Below, in pieces: positions 1 to 9,481 of a DNA stretch of 64,000 nt. Both the position numbers and the translations under genes were made by a program. The first letter of the stretch is position 1; each line of letters opens with the position of its first letter. The stretch lies in the NCBI RefSeq assembly GCF_918698085.1, contig NZ_CAKKLP010000011.1, positions 123,763-187,762 of the forward strand. Reading direction: 5' to 3'. This DNA comes from Chryseobacterium sp. Bi04 (GTDB taxonomy: Bacteria; Bacteroidota; Bacteroidia; Flavobacteriales; Weeksellaceae). The notes beneath the pieces are model-generated. The model searched no databases, had not been told where the DNA came from, and worked only from the letters and a program-made list of their open reading frames with translations.

Positions 1-380
1 AAGAATGCAACTCCTGTTTTTATTGTGGTGTAAATGTCCGTATCACAGTCACGGTAAGTACAGATGAAAATTTCTTCCTTCCAACTGTTGTTGATGAAAA
101 TCAAATTCAGGTATTCCTGTTTTCTTAAATTATTTTTAATAGATAGATAATCCCCTTCTTTTGGAGTATACGGAAAGCTGAAAAGATGCTCTGAATTTAT
201 TTTTTCTATAATTTCCTCTTTTACATCCTGAATGTATCCTTTTTCAGAACTTGAGGGAAGATAGTCTAAAGAATTTCCCGGATCATCATTTTTTCCCGTA
301 ATGGTTTCCAGTACCCAATAATATTTTGAGTTCTTTTTAGAATGGGTTCCCAGTACTTTTTCTTCTAAGAGTATTTTCAT
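1..380 (-). CDS. Hypothetical protein, cut by the window edge
   Basis: An open frame starts at the ATG at 380-378 and runs off the left edge, giving about 126 codons beginning MKILLEEKVLGTHSKK. I see no signal peptide, membrane segment or family motif. The visible part is charged and probably cytoplasmic. Its ATG overlaps the TGA of tsaD by 4 bp (ATGA), so it is probably translated together with tsaD as the second gene of an operon. I do not recognise the family. The C-terminal part lies outside the window. Confidence 0.7.
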   Translation of the reverse strand, partial: MKILLEEKVLGTHSKKNSKYYWVLETITGKNDDPGNSLDYLPSSSEKGYIQDVKEEIIEKINSEHLFSFPYTPKEGDYLSIKNNLRKQEYLNLIFINNSWKEEIFICTYRDCDTDIYTTIKTGVAF

Positions 381-1393
381 AAATCATATTTTGCTGTTGC
401 AGAAGTTCTGAGATCTGTAAACTCACCTTTGTCGAACTTCAATTTTGCTACCATAGCAATCATGGCTGCATTGTCTGTTGTATATTCAAATTTTGGAATG
501 TAAATATTCCATCCCAATCTATCCTTATTGTCTTCCATTGCTTTGCGTAATGCAGAATTGGCAGAAACACCGCCTGCAATAGCAACTTCTTTGATGTTGA
601 GGTCTTTTGCTGCTTTTTCAAGCTTATTCATTAAAATCTCAATGATGGATCTTTGTACTGAGGCACAAAGGTCATTAAGGTTTTCTTTAATGAAATCCGG
701 ATTTTTACGGACCTCTTTCTGGATGAAATATAATACCGATGTTTTAATACCGCTGAAAGAATAATTATATTCCTCTAGCTTTGGTTTATTAAATGTAAAA
801 GCATGAGGATTTCCCTCTTTGGCAAGTCGGTCAATAATAGGACCGGCAGGATAATCAAGGTCGAAAATCTTTCCTATTTTATCAAATGCTTCTCCTGCAG
901 CATCATCAATTGTTTTCCCGATAATTTCCATTTCAAAATAATCTTTTACCAGTACAATCATGGTATGACCACCACTTACGGTAAGACACAGAAAAGGAAA
1001 GGCTGGCGGCATAGGATTTGCATCCTCAATAAAATGGGCTAAAATGTGGGCTTGGAGGTGGTTTACTTCTATTAACGGGACATTGAGGCTCATTGCCAAA
1101 GATTTAGCAAATGATGTTCCTACAAGAAGTGATCCTAAAAGTCCGGGACCACGTGTAAATCCTATAGCTGAAATTGCATTTTGTTGTATATTTGCTTTAG
1201 TAAAAGATTTTTCAACAACGGGGATAATATTTTGCTGATGGGCTCGTGAAGCTAATTCAGGAACTACACCACCATATTCTTTATGGATGGCCTGGCTTGC
1301 GGCAATGTTTGAAAGAATAGAATTCCCCTTGATGATAGCTGCTGAGGTGTCGTCGCAAGACGATTCAATACCTAAAATTATAGAGTCGCTCAT
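377..1393 (-). CDS. tsaD: tRNA N6-adenosine threonylcarbamoyltransferase TsaD
   Basis: TsaD transfers the threonylcarbamoyl group from TC-AMP to A37 of ANN-decoding tRNAs, in the cytoplasm with TsaB and TsaE. The 338-residue length is normal for the family. Visible signatures are the N-terminal LGIESSCDDT, the metal-binding pair in HLQAH (His112 and His116), SGGHT near residue 140 and the ASKH-type GGVSAN near residue 278. The start at 1393 is 4 bp from the divergent tamB start. A TAnnTTTG-type box (1402-1409) places transcription initiation almost on the ATG. It is followed by an overlapping unknown gene. The assignment is secure. Confidence 0.97.
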   Translation of the reverse strand: MSDSIILGIESSCDDTSAAIIKGNSILSNIAASQAIHKEYGGVVPELASRAHQQNIIPVVEKSFTKANIQQNAISAIGFTRGPGLLGSLLVGTSFAKSLAMSLNVPLIEVNHLQAHILAHFIEDANPMPPAFPFLCLTVSGGHTMIVLVKDYFEMEIIGKTIDDAAGEAFDKIGKIFDLDYPAGPIIDRLAKEGNPHAFTFNKPKLEEYNYSFSGIKTSVLYFIQKEVRKNPDFIKENLNDLCASVQRSIIEILMNKLEKAAKDLNIKEVAIAGGVSANSALRKAMEDNKDRLGWNIYIPKFEYTTDNAAMIAMVAKLKFDKGEFTDLRTSATAKYDL

Positions 1394-1397
1394 AATA

Positions 1398-4300
1398 ATG
1401 GCAAAGTTAGAGAATAATAACGAGAATGAGAATAAAAAATCTGTAGCTGAAAACCTAGGGGATCAGGTACAGAAAACTGTTGAGAATGTTGAGGACAAGG
1501 TTCGAGAAACAGTAAAAGAAGCCTCTGAACTTGCTTCAGATGCTATTCATCATCCTGTGGAAACCGCTGAAGAATTCGGTAAGCAGGCAATGAAAGATGT
1601 GACCAGCTATTCATGGTGGGCAAAGCTTCTTTTGATTCTTTTCTGGCTGGGAATTGTTGTTGTGGGTGGAATACTGGTAGCAATTAATCTTCCGGTCACC
1701 AAACAATGGGCAGCAGATCAGGCATTAAAGCTTGTTAATAATGATTTTAAATCCGGCTTTTCCACAGAAAGTGTGGATGTCAATTACTTTGGGGATGTAA
1801 CCATCAAAGGATTAAAAGTAAGAGACTATAAAGGCTTAAATTTTATTACGGCACGTGAATTTCGCGCCGATTCAGACTGGATATCTCTTGCTGCCAATGC
1901 TATTTCAGGAAAAAGCAATTCTTTAAGTTTCAATTCTCTGACACTTGTAAATGCAGATATAAAAGTAATTACCTATAAAGGAGACAGTATTTCCAATTTT
2001 ATAAGATTTACAGAGCTTTTTGATGATGGAAAGAAAAGGGATCCTAAAAAAAAACCTTTTGAGCTGAATTCAAGAATACAGATCATTGATTCTAAGGTTT
2101 CCATTGTTAATAAGAATTCTCCGGGAGAACAGGGAAAGTGGCTTACTGCTACAAAATTCAATTTAAAAGCACCGAACCTTAAAGTTAATGGCCCTAATGT
2201 ATCTGCACTGATCAACAATATGTCATTTGTCACCTCAAGATGGGGAAAATCACATATTGTAGATACTTTTTCAACGGAACTTTCTTTAACCCACCAGTTT
2301 TTATCATTAAAAGATTTAACATTAAATACAGATCATACCTTACTTCAGGGCGATATCAAATTTAACCTTCATGATGGTTCATGGTCTGATTTTGCTGATA
2401 GGGTTAGATGGGATATGAATATTAAGCAGGGAAGCCAGGTAAGCGGATATGACATCAGTTATTTTGTGACCAACTGGGATAACAGTAAGCCATTCAATAT
2501 TGCCGGAAAAATGACAGGGCCTTTAAATAAGTTTCATCTTGAAAACTTTCTGATCAGGAATCCAGATGTCAATATTGCCACCCAAACTATGAAAGTTGAT
2601 AATTTGCTGAAAGGAAATTTCGCTATTGAAACAAAAAACCTTGCTGCAGATTTTACCTATAAGGATTTAAAAGCGATGATGCCTTCATTTATATCTAAAA
2701 AAATGAAGAATTTTGCTGATGATTTCGGTAAACTGAAGTATAATGGAACGGCAAAAGTAACTCCGGAGCAGGTATATGTGGAAAATGGTAATTTACTGAC
2801 AGGAATTGGACAGGCTAAAATATCCAAATTATCACTTACAGCGTATAGCAGTGCGATGCCTAAATATTCAGGGTATCTTGAAGTGAAAGACCTCAATACC
2901 TCTGTTATTACTAAGAATAAAACGGTGGGGCTGATTTCTGGTAAATTTGATCTTAACGGACAAAGTTTCGATGTCAATACCATGCGTCTTACTACTAAAT
3001 CTCAGATCGCCAGTATTGAGATAATGGATAAGGTAATCAGTAATCTCTACCTGGACGGGCTATTGGATCATAAAAAATATAACGGGCTTATTACCGTAAA
3101 TGACGATCAGGCTAAGGCAACAATTAAGGGACTTATCGACTTCAGCACTTCTAAAGTGGCCATGGATGTCAATGCAGATGTTGGTTATCTGAATATGAAT
3201 TATTTTACCAACAAGCCGGGAAGCCAGGTTGTAAGCGGGAAAGTAGATGGTAAAATGTCTATGTCGTCTATTAATGATCTCACCCTGGATGTTAATGCCA
3301 ATGATCTTCAATTTGCTACTGCAACCCAAAAATATACCATCCCCAATGCCAAAGTAAAAACATTTGTTGATGGAGGTGGCCGAGTAATTGATGTAGATGC
3401 CCCGGGCGCTGCCACAGGAAAAATATCAGGAAGATACAGTCTTGCTGATCTCGCCGGCATGGTAGAAAATGGAGTAGGCAAAATACTGGTAGGCCCGCCA
3501 CCAAGAAAGCTGTACCGTGGGCAGAATTTTGCACTGAACTTCGATATACAGCAAGGATTGATTAATTATTTTCTGCCGGATCTGAAACTTCCTCAGGGAG
3601 CGAAAGTAGAAGGAGAATATGATGGCAATTCCAATAATTTAATTTTAAACCTGGATGCTTCTTCTTTGAAATACATCATGACAAAAGAAGATGAAATTAC
3701 CGATGCAGATAAGGCTTTAGCCGCATCAAACCCTGATTATAAGATTAATGACCGCAAAAATATCAGCAGAGACAGTGCTGTGGTGGATAGTGTTAAAGTA
3801 AGAATTAATACGGCTGATCTTAATCAGCAGTTGTATGCAAAAATAAATAGGGTTGTATATAATAAAAATGTCATTAAAGACTTTGAGCTTAAAGGCAACA
3901 ATGAAAACAGTAATACCCTGCATTTATCAACGGTATTTAAACATGGCAGTCCTGAAGATGAAATTGAAGATAAACTTAAGGAATATGCAATTAACGTTGA
4001 CCAGTCTACCGATGCTGCCGGAGACTATGTTTTCAGATTTGAGCCTACTGAAGTTAAATTCAATGAAGTTACCTGGGCAATAGATACCAGCCCGGAACTT
4101 AATCATTCTATAACCTATAGAAAGAAAACCGGGGATTTTGATATCCGAAATCTGAGAGTATACTCTGATAAAAGTGCTTTATTTATTAAAGAAGCGCAGT
4201 TTAAATCAGCTAAAGATTTTTACGTGGATGCTGACATCAATGATTTTGCCATAGAAAAACTTCTGGATATGCAGTCCGGAGGAAATGGTATGGATATAAA

Positions 4301-6188
4301 AGGCCTTGCTAATGGAAGTGTAAAGATCAAAATGGATAAAAGTACACTACAGCCTTTGGTGGATCTTAATATTGATGATATTAAAATGAATGGCAATGAT
4401 ATGGGAGATATTTCCATTTCTGCCACCAACGGTTTCTCGCTGAATGTTTATGATATTGATGTAAAAGTAAATTCAGCAGGAGTGCTTGGAAACAACAGTC
4501 TGAATCTGACAGGTACGGTTAATAACAATACTGCTTCACCGGTTATTGACCTGACAGCAGAAATGCGGGATTTTGATCTTTCATTTACGCAGCAGTTTGT
4601 CCATACTGTTTTTGGAAATTTAAGAGGAAAGGCGACAGGAGATCTTAAAATTAACGGTAAGCTTAATAATCTTGATTACAGTGGGGATATTGCTTTAAAA
4701 GACTTTGGGCTGAAATTATTGTTCACGGGAGTAGATTATTCATTTGATGATACTGTGATTCAGCTGACCAAAGGGCTTGCGATACTTAACAATATTGAGG
4801 TGCATGATGGCAGATCGAATTCTAAAGGAAATATTTCCGGAGCGATTCAGTTTGAAACTATTTCTTCAATGGGGGTCAACCTGGTAATGAGGGCAGATAA
4901 TCTACTGGTTCTGAACAGTACACAGAAGGATTCTGACCTGTTCTGGGGAAGAGTTTACGGTCAGGGGGATCTTTATGTGGACGGACCTGTTTCCGGATTG
5001 AGCATTACAACCCCTAATATGAAGGCACTTAACGGAAGTACCTTTACCTTTAACTCCAGCTCTACATCCAATGTAGAAGAGTTTAAAATGCTGAGGTTCC
5101 TGAAAGAAGGAAAAGACGGACTGATTACGTTGGAAGAAAAGAAAAAGACCGGTGCCAATATGTATATCGATTTTAACCTGGCTATAGATAAAGGAACCAC
5201 CGTAAATGTACTTATTGGTGATGATGTAGGAAATATTACCGTAAAAGGAATTGCTGATCCGTTAAAGTTCCAGATGAACAGACAAGGAAATATAGCGATG
5301 AACGGAACCTATAAAGTAGATAATGGAACTTTTGTTTCGAAAGCTATTCTTAATAAAACGTTCCAGATTGAAAAGAACAGCAGTATCAGGTGGGATGGTG
5401 ATGCTATGAAACCTTCCCTTGATATTACCGCCAATTATATGAGGATGGTTTCTAATGCGGGGGAATATCTTAGTCTTGGAAAACTTCAGCCTATCAGTAT
5501 TTTGCTGCAGGCCAATATCAGCAGGTCTCTGATAGATCCTAAAGTAGATCTTGATGTGACTGCTATGGATGTTTCCAGCCAGGTAAGGGAAACGCTAGCC
5601 GCAAAAATGAGCCAGGAAGGAGAGAAGGTTCTTCAGTTTGGTTCAGTATTGCTGTTGAGTACCTTTAATGTATCCAATACAGGAGGTGTGGACGTTAATG
5701 TTGGAGATGTAGCGGAATCATCCGGATATAATATGCTTCTTAAGCAGCTGGGATCTGTTCTGAACACAATGAGTAACGAATTCCAGATTGACCTGAACTA
5801 CGTAAAAGGAGATCAGAATGCCAACATTGGAGATAGAGCCAACGCCGGAGTAAGTGTAGCCCTTTCACCAAGGATCAATGTAAAAACAGGTTTGGGTATT
5901 CCGTTAACAAAAACTGAGGGAACACAGACGAATTATCTCTCAGGAGAGGGATCTGTAGAGTATGATCTTTCTAAAAAAAATGACGGTACTCTGGTCCTGA
6001 GAGGATATTCAAAACCTACCAATATTGGTATGGTAAGTACCAACGGTTCTGCTAATCAAGCCTATGGAATGGGAGTTGTATGGAGCAAAAGCTTTAATTC
6101 TTTGTTCAAAAAGAAGAAAAAAGATAAAAAATCTACTGAGGCTAAAAGTGAAATAAAAACAGATTCTATAAAATCAGCAGGGAAATAA
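1398..6188 (+). CDS. tamB: TamB-like translocation/assembly protein (DUF490)
   Basis: This large envelope protein has 1596 residues. TamB-family proteins form a long beta-groove bridging the inner and outer membranes and are linked to lipid transport or outer-membrane protein assembly. Visible features are a charged, probably helical N-terminus (about 1-70), one membrane segment (about 75-96), a long run of repetitive beta-strand sequence, and a C-terminal DUF490-type region (about 1150-1530) with the usual NGTYKVDNG-like strand. The tail is Lys-rich. I chose the ATG at 1398 because the open frame further upstream lies inside tsaD and encodes nothing envelope-like. The gene is divergent from tsaD. 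A partner TamA is not in the window. Confidence 0.88.
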   Translation: MAKLENNNENENKKSVAENLGDQVQKTVENVEDKVRETVKEASELASDAIHHPVETAEEFGKQAMKDVTSYSWWAKLLLILFWLGIVVVGGILVAINLPVTKQWAADQALKLVNNDFKSGFSTESVDVNYFGDVTIKGLKVRDYKGLNFITAREFRADSDWISLAANAISGKSNSLSFNSLTLVNADIKVITYKGDSISNFIRFTELFDDGKKRDPKKKPFELNSRIQIIDSKVSIVNKNSPGEQGKWLTATKFNLKAPNLKVNGPNVSALINNMSFVTSRWGKSHIVDTFSTELSLTHQFLSLKDLTLNTDHTLLQGDIKFNLHDGSWSDFADRVRWDMNIKQGSQVSGYDISYFVTNWDNSKPFNIAGKMTGPLNKFHLENFLIRNPDVNIATQTMKVDNLLKGNFAIETKNLAADFTYKDLKAMMPSFISKKMKNFADDFGKLKYNGTAKVTPEQVYVENGNLLTGIGQAKISKLSLTAYSSAMPKYSGYLEVKDLNTSVITKNKTVGLISGKFDLNGQSFDVNTMRLTTKSQIASIEIMDKVISNLYLDGLLDHKKYNGLITVNDDQAKATIKGLIDFSTSKVAMDVNADVGYLNMNYFTNKPGSQVVSGKVDGKMSMSSINDLTLDVNANDLQFATATQKYTIPNAKVKTFVDGGGRVIDVDAPGAATGKISGRYSLADLAGMVENGVGKILVGPPPRKLYRGQNFALNFDIQQGLINYFLPDLKLPQGAKVEGEYDGNSNNLILNLDASSLKYIMTKEDEITDADKALAASNPDYKINDRKNISRDSAVVDSVKVRINTADLNQQLYAKINRVVYNKNVIKDFELKGNNENSNTLHLSTVFKHGSPEDEIEDKLKEYAINVDQSTDAAGDYVFRFEPTEVKFNEVTWAIDTSPELNHSITYRKKTGDFDIRNLRVYSDKSALFIKEAQFKSAKDFYVDADINDFAIEKLLDMQSGGNGMDIKGLANGSVKIKMDKSTLQPLVDLNIDDIKMNGNDMGDISISATNGFSLNVYDIDVKVNSAGVLGNNSLNLTGTVNNNTASPVIDLTAEMRDFDLSFTQQFVHTVFGNLRGKATGDLKINGKLNNLDYSGDIALKDFGLKLLFTGVDYSFDDTVIQLTKGLAILNNIEVHDGRSNSKGNISGAIQFETISSMGVNLVMRADNLLVLNSTQKDSDLFWGRVYGQGDLYVDGPVSGLSITTPNMKALNGSTFTFNSSSTSNVEEFKMLRFLKEGKDGLITLEEKKKTGANMYIDFNLAIDKGTTVNVLIGDDVGNITVKGIADPLKFQMNRQGNIAMNGTYKVDNGTFVSKAILNKTFQIEKNSSIRWDGDAMKPSLDITANYMRMVSNAGEYLSLGKLQPISILLQANISRSLIDPKVDLDVTAMDVSSQVRETLAAKMSQEGEKVLQFGSVLLLSTFNVSNTGGVDVNVGDVAESSGYNMLLKQLGSVLNTMSNEFQIDLNYVKGDQNANIGDRANAGVSVALSPRINVKTGLGIPLTKTEGTQTNYLSGEGSVEYDLSKKNDGTLVLRGYSKPTNIGMVSTNGSANQAYGMGVVWSKSFNSLFKKKKKDKKSTEAKSEIKTDSIKSAGK
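1402..1409 (-). promoter_or_regulatory. Candidate tsaD -7 box inside tamB
   Basis: The minus strand reads TAACTTTG, a match to the Bacteroidota TAnnTTTG element. It ends 8 bp before the tsaD ATG and lies within tamB codons 2-4. No TTTG is visible at the usual -33 spacing. Confidence 0.5.
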
Positions 6189-6270
6189 TCTGAATATTTT
6201 AATGATTTTTATCATCCGTGTTAATTATTGTTAATGTTTGATATAATTTTTTTAGTTAAATTATTTTTTA

Positions 6271-6278
6271 TAAATTTG
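6271..6278 (+). promoter_or_regulatory. Candidate -7 box for the Lrp/AsnC gene
   Basis: TAAATTTG lies 44 bp upstream of the ATG at 6323, in an AT-rich spacer. The nearest TTTG is 30 bp upstream, too far for the usual -33 spacing. Confidence 0.5.
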
Positions 6279-6322
6279 CAAAAAATACATAGATTTTTTA
6301 AAGAAATTGTAATTTAACTAAT

Positions 6323-6793
6323 ATGAACTATCAACTGGACGAAATAGACAAGAAGATTCTTGATTTCTTAGTAGAAAACACAAGAATGCCTTTTACAGAA
6401 ATTGCAAAGCAGATGGACGTTTCTGCTGGAACAATTCACGTAAGAGTGAAAAAGATGGAAGATGCAGGTATTATTTTGGGATCATCTCTTAATATTGATT
6501 ATGGTAAACTAGATTATCATTTCACCGCTTTCATCGGAATACTTTTGACAAAATCAAACCGTACTCAGGAAGTATTGAAAGAACTGTCAATTATTCCTAA
6601 CGTAATTGAAGCTAGCGTTATTTCAGGAAAATATAATATTTTCTGTAAAGTAAGAGCTAAGAACACTGAAGATGCAAAAAGAATTATCTATCAGATAGAT
6701 GATATTCAGGATGTAATGAGAACAGAAAGTATGATCTCTATGGAAGAGTACTTAAGTGACAAAAACAGACTGATCAACGCGATCTCAATCTAA
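6323..6793 (+). CDS. Lrp/AsnC family transcriptional regulator
   Basis: This 156-residue protein has the classical Lrp layout. An AsnC-type winged helix-turn-helix (about 5-60, with DKKILDFLVENTRMPFTEIA and the VSAGTIHVRVKKME recognition region) is followed by a RAM/ligand-binding alpha-beta domain (about 68-142). The family forms oligomers that respond to amino acids. Which amino acid or target genes are involved cannot be seen here. The gene has its own promoter-like box and is followed by a hairpin terminator at 6820-6843, so it is probably monocistronic. Confidence 0.93.
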   Translation: MNYQLDEIDKKILDFLVENTRMPFTEIAKQMDVSAGTIHVRVKKMEDAGIILGSSLNIDYGKLDYHFTAFIGILLTKSNRTQEVLKELSIIPNVIEASVISGKYNIFCKVRAKNTEDAKRIIYQIDDIQDVMRTESMISMEEYLSDKNRLINAISI

Positions 6794-6819
6794 TTCAAAT
6801 TTTAAACGAATTATTATAA

Positions 6820-6856
6820 AAGAACTTATGAAATCTCTCATAAGTTCTTTATTTTT
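6820..6856 (+). terminator. Hairpin terminator after the Lrp gene
   Basis: Inverted arms AAGAACTTATGA and TCATAAGTTCTT are followed by TTATTTTTG. The T-rich tail overlaps the -7 box of the next gene. Confidence 0.65.
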
Positions 6857-6857
6857 G
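6850..6857 (+). promoter_or_regulatory. -7 box TATTTTTG directly before the 6862 gene
   Basis: The box ends 4 bp before the ATG, which implies a leaderless or near-leaderless mRNA. It shares bases with the tail of the upstream terminator. Confidence 0.5.
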
Positions 6858-6861
6858 TACC

Positions 6862-7239
6862 ATGGAAGAATACAGCTATTTTGATGAAGATCCGAAGAAA
6901 GGATGGGGATTTATACTGGCATTTGCTGCCCTGATGTTATTTACGGTTATGGGACTTGGAATTGATGTGGATGAATACTTACAGCATGAATATCTTGAAA
7001 TTCCAAGATGGTACTTTTACGTTATCTTTTCCATTGATGCGTTGATGATGATTGGTCTCGTGTTGATGTTCTTCTATAGAAAAGTGGGAATCTTTATGTT
7101 CCCGGCATTACTGGTATTGCATTTCTTTATGCATAATTATTACCTGTCTACCTTCTTGTATACCGATGTTACCAATCTTTTCCTTTTTACAGGATTTGGA
7201 ATGTTGGCTATCATCCCGAAATGGAAGTTTTTCAGATAG
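6862..7239 (+). CDS. Small integral membrane protein
   Basis: This 125-residue protein has a short acidic N-terminus (MEEYSYFDEDPKKG) followed by about four hydrophobic helices (roughly 16-36, 50-72, 74-92 and 98-118), ending in a basic tail (PKWKFFR). I recognise no family. It is flanked by a terminator and a tightly placed -7 box upstream, and it converges on the peptide-modification operon, so it is probably transcribed alone. A membrane location is clear, but no function can be inferred. Confidence 0.75.
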   Translation: MEEYSYFDEDPKKGWGFILAFAALMLFTVMGLGIDVDEYLQHEYLEIPRWYFYVIFSIDALMMIGLVLMFFYRKVGIFMFPALLVLHFFMHNYYLSTFLYTDVTNLFLFTGFGMLAIIPKWKFFR

Positions 7240-7294
7240 TAATTGCTTTTTCTAGAATGAGTGAGCGGGATTTATATTCAAAAATCTGAAACAA

Positions 7295-8368
7295 TCATTC
7301 TTTCCGTAATCCGTTATGAATTGCTTTAGATTTTAGCGGATTTTGGGCCCATTCTTCCCATTGCGCAGAATAAGGGTTATAACCACACTTCAAAGGCTTT
7401 GATATGTCCAGTCCATCTCTGTTTATATGAGTCTGTTCTGTATATGCCCTGCAGTCTGTGCAGATATTCCTGAATTCGCAATCCTTACAGGTTTCTATAC
7501 TTTCTTTGGTAAGGTTCCAGTATTTTTTAAATTCAGACTTTTTTAACACCTCTTCAAGGCTCTGGTGGTTGATATTGCCATAGATTTCCGGCATTAAAGG
7601 ACAGTTTTTAATATTGCCGTTGATATCAATACCCATCTTTTTATGAAGACAGGAATTGTGATTCATGGCTTCCAGTACTTTAGAAATATTCGTGTTAAAA
7701 TACTTCATATCAACTATACCACACGAAGTTATCTTTAAATCCTGTTTTATAAAATCGACAGTAAACCTAAGTGTATTGTTTACTTTAAAAGAGGAGCAGG
7801 CAGCATTATATAATACAAGGCTATGAATTCTGGATACCTTGTCACTTAGCTCTTCGAGAGAATGATGATCAAGCTGGTGATGATGCGGAGAGAAAATCTC
7901 AATATTTTCTAAAGGGGTGTTTGTAAACAGCTGATCAATTTTCAGGAATTCATCAAAAGAAAATTTGCTTGTAGAGAATATAACAAGATGTCTGATTCCC
8001 AAATTTTCTATTGAATTTTTTAGTTTATGCAGAATATCTACATTTCCAAGTTCTATAAAAATATTTGAAATTGTACTGTAATCTCTGTATTCATAAGATA
8101 ATGGAGGAAAATTATGATCCCAGCCGTTTTCAGTGATAAAACCATATTCTTTTTCCAATAGAAGATCTACGTACTCCTCTACAATCTCTTGAGACTCATG
8201 ATCGTAATTGCTGAGGATATTTTCAATGGGATGAGCCTTCAATTCTTCAATAAGCTCATACAGCTCCAGAGGATACAGTTCCGACGTGTTTCTCTGTAAA
8301 TCTGACACAAGGATTCTATTAGCTCCTTTTGTGATGAAAATAGTGCTGAATAGGTTGAAATATTTCAT
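7295..8368 (-). CDS. gwsS: Grasp-with-spasm system SPASM-domain peptide maturase
   Basis: This 357-residue protein has a C-terminal SPASM-type cysteine cluster: Cys240, Cys256, the CKDC pair at 294/297, Cys303, Cys306 and Cys328. Such clusters normally bind auxiliary 4Fe-4S centres in RiPP-modifying enzymes. The N-terminal half has no CxxxCxxC radical-SAM motif; its first cysteine is at 191. That agrees with the grasp-with-spasm families, where this protein accompanies an ATP-grasp ligase and a short precursor. Its ATG overlaps the stop of the 60-residue gene upstream by 4 bp. It is the last gene of the operon. Its reaction is not established from sequence. Confidence 0.85.
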   Translation of the reverse strand: MKYFNLFSTIFITKGANRILVSDLQRNTSELYPLELYELIEELKAHPIENILSNYDHESQEIVEEYVDLLLEKEYGFITENGWDHNFPPLSYEYRDYSTISNIFIELGNVDILHKLKNSIENLGIRHLVIFSTSKFSFDEFLKIDQLFTNTPLENIEIFSPHHHQLDHHSLEELSDKVSRIHSLVLYNAACSSFKVNNTLRFTVDFIKQDLKITSCGIVDMKYFNTNISKVLEAMNHNSCLHKKMGIDINGNIKNCPLMPEIYGNINHQSLEEVLKKSEFKKYWNLTKESIETCKDCEFRNICTDCRAYTEQTHINRDGLDISKPLKCGYNPYSAQWEEWAQNPLKSKAIHNGLRKE

Positions 8369-8547
8369 ATCAGTCTTACCAGGGATTTATGGGGTTTTAG
8401 TTTTACATAGAAATCAGTTTGGTATCTTTCACATTCTATGGTAATATTGAAATGTGGCTTTTCTCTCTTTTTATTTTTTACGACCTCCACATTTTTATAG
8501 ATAAGAGGTAGTGGGTGTTTTTCTTTTGGAATAAAATTCTTTTTCAT
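8365..8547 (-). CDS. Small conserved-looking protein in the gws operon
   Basis: This 60-residue, very basic protein (Lys/Arg-rich with several His and Pro) starts MKKNFIPKEK. It sits between the ATP-grasp and SPASM genes. Its TGA overlaps the gwsS ATG (ATGA), and its start lies 31 bp downstream of the ATP-grasp stop. The coupling is the main evidence that it is real. It has one cysteine, no leader-type GG motif and no signal peptide, so it does not look like a second precursor. A leader-binding or scaffold role is possible but is only inference. Confidence 0.6.
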   Translation of the reverse strand: MKKNFIPKEKHPLPLIYKNVEVVKNKKREKPHFNITIECERYQTDFYVKLKPHKSLVRLI

Positions 8548-8578
8548 ATTGGGATAATTATTTTTTTAAATAGGAGGA

Positions 8579-9481
8579 TCATAAATAATCTGCAATTTCT
8601 TTCTCTAATGAATAATTGCATATGACGGACAGTCCCAGGAATTGTCCTACGGTATTGACCTCTAAAAAATAATAGTTATTTCCGCTTTTAATAAAATCCA
8701 GGGAGCCACAATTGAGATCTAAAGACTGCATCAGAGGATGAATTTTATCTTCAACATCTTTTGGAAGTTGATAAGGGACGTTTCTATTAGGTTTTTGATT
8801 ATTGTACTTTCTGAAATCAATTTTAGTTTGCTCATCATTCTGGGAAAAGATGGCTGTGGACCATAGGGTGCCGTTCAGATAAAAACTTCTGATCTCGAAA
8901 TCTTTTTCAATTTTTTCTTGAAAAAAAGTAACAAAGAAGCTGGCATCTTCATATTCTTTAACTACTGAGGTGTACATCATACCTGTGGAATCTTTGGTGA
9001 TGTTTTCCACCCGCGGATTGCCTCCAATGGTTTTGATAATAGTTCTTTCAAGTTGCACCCCGTCTGTAGTATCTGCAAGAAAATAAGCAGGGACGTCTAA
9101 GCCAAATTTCTGTGCCTGCTCCAGCACCAGTAATTTATTGATATCACTGTTACTCTCTTTATTGATGTGTTTTTTAGACTCTAACTTCTTCCTTACATAA
9201 TCTTCCAGCCAGTGCTGGTATTCATTCATATTGAGATTGATGGATTCATTTTTGTACTGTAAATGCTCAAAAACCAATCCTCCTCTTCTGTACCAGACGC
9301 TGGTAATATCATCAATAAAAAAGCAGTTTCTTTGACTTTCCAGATAGATCCGTTTTTCTTTTGTTTTAATTTTAAAAACTTCGTCCTCATGGACACGAAT
9401 AAAAGGCTTACCCATTTTCAGCAGCCATTTTATAACTTCAGTTGTAGTGATCTCTTGATTTTGAGAAATAATCAGAATCAT
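8579..9481 (-). CDS. gwsG: Grasp-with-spasm system ATP-grasp peptide maturase
   Basis: This 300-residue ATP-grasp ligase is of the microviridin/graspetide type. Family members use ATP to join Asp or Glu side chains of a precursor to Ser, Thr or Lys, forming esters or amides. Visible features are the N-terminal VWYRRGG (62-68), typical of this subfamily, a central ATP-grasp core, and the C-terminal metal/ATP motif FLEVN with GQF (273-281). The ATG overlaps the stop of the upstream lipoprotein gene by 4 bp. The substrate is presumably the 66-residue peptide encoded at the head of the operon. Confidence 0.9.
   Translation of the reverse strand: MILIISQNQEITTTEVIKWLLKMGKPFIRVHEDEVFKIKTKEKRIYLESQRNCFFIDDITSVWYRRGGLVFEHLQYKNESINLNMNEYQHWLEDYVRKKLESKKHINKESNSDINKLLVLEQAQKFGLDVPAYFLADTTDGVQLERTIIKTIGGNPRVENITKDSTGMMYTSVVKEYEDASFFVTFFQEKIEKDFEIRSFYLNGTLWSTAIFSQNDEQTKIDFRKYNNQKPNRNVPYQLPKDVEDKIHPLMQSLDLNCGSLDFIKSGNNYYFLEVNTVGQFLGLSVICNYSLEKEIADYL

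Noticed and set aside
1287..1397. Extended tamB start upstream of 1398
   Set aside because: The extra 37 codons are antisense to the tsaD N-terminus and do not resemble a TamB N-terminus.
8365..8547. Idea that the 60-residue protein is a second RiPP precursor
   Set aside because: There is no GG leader pattern or repeated Ser/Thr/Asp core, and the gene sits between the maturases rather than at the operon head.
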